A stretch of DNA of 50,705 nt from positions 1-50,705 of the forward strand of contig JAKSML010000008.1 in NCBI GenBank assembly GCA_024400665.1, in the 5' to 3' direction. Made by a program: the position numbers and the translations under genes. A model generated the notes under the pieces. The model was not told where the DNA came from and ran no database searches. It saw only the letters and a program-made list of their open reading frames with translations. This document shows positions 50,671-50,705 of the stretch, piece after piece. How positions within the stretch are numbered: position 1 is the first letter of the stretch; each line of letters opens with the position of its first letter. Source of the DNA: Bacteroidales bacterium (GTDB lineage: Bacteria; Bacteroidota; Bacteroidia; Bacteroidales; P3).

Positions 50671-50705
50671 AATAATGTTAATCATTTTGTTATGTCGGAA
50701 AATTT

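Overview
The window looks like a chromosomal segment of a T9SS-positive member of the Bacteroidales. The evidence is a full-length SprA (2376 aa), a type A T9SS C-terminal sorting domain, a DUF4249/TonB-receptor pair, a fused DAHP synthase-chorismate mutase, an IgA-peptidase-like M64 protease, and many copies of the Bacteroidetes promoter (-33 TTTG/TTG, about 19 bp, -7 TAnnTTTG). The core regions are GC-rich. Two accessory blocks, at about 2.4-6.5 kb and from 45.3 kb to the right edge, are visibly AT-richer and look acquired. I cannot name the genus.

Layout. 1-0.8 kb: a 68-bp tandem repeat running off the left edge, then hairpins. 0.8-2.0 kb: rplU-rpmA and a GlsB-like membrane protein. 2.4-6.5 kb: a type IV (McrBC-like) restriction operon with an XRE regulator and a third gene that may be a modified-base reader. 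6.5-8.1 kb: non-coding, with an orphan promoter and repeats. 8.1-24.4 kb: a long leftward run of ruvA, sprA, TPR protein, DedA protein, small membrane protein, sufS, recN and M23 peptidase, with a beta-helix-type lipoprotein upstream. 25-28 kb: a T9SS cargo protein and an M64 protease. 28-32 kb: yciO-type gene, PF04020 membrane protein, panC, aroQ, an unusual small ferredoxin and aat. 32-38 kb: metK behind a candidate SAM-II riboswitch, a WG-repeat lipoprotein, DAHP synthase-chorismate mutase, and a lipoprotein/radical SAM-SPASM pair separated by a perfect 20-bp hairpin. 38-45 kb: a leftward run of glnA, lipoprotein, folK, TonB receptor, DUF4249 lipoprotein and shikimate kinase.

The most unusual part is the right end. 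An IS982-like element with visible terminal inverted repeats ends 15 bp before a tight three-gene cluster. These genes encode a Macro-TIR fusion, a 919-aa transglutaminase-like/protein kinase/beta-rich/TIR fusion, and a small TIR protein whose frame breaks at an A6 run. All three TIR domains keep a candidate catalytic glutamate. I read this as a candidate NAD-centred conflict or defence system in which a TIR product could be sensed by the Macro domain and the kinase/transglutaminase protein adds a second layer. That functional reading is inference.

A second theme is the intergenic DNA. Two dispersed repeat families recur. One has AT-rich arrays of about 7-bp units whose sequence differs by locus but which usually flank a GC core close to GGGCGGAAGCC. 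The other has four-copy arrays of 11-bp units, usually near TTAACATTT. One member of the first family appears to have become an in-frame insertion of about 49 residues in FolK.
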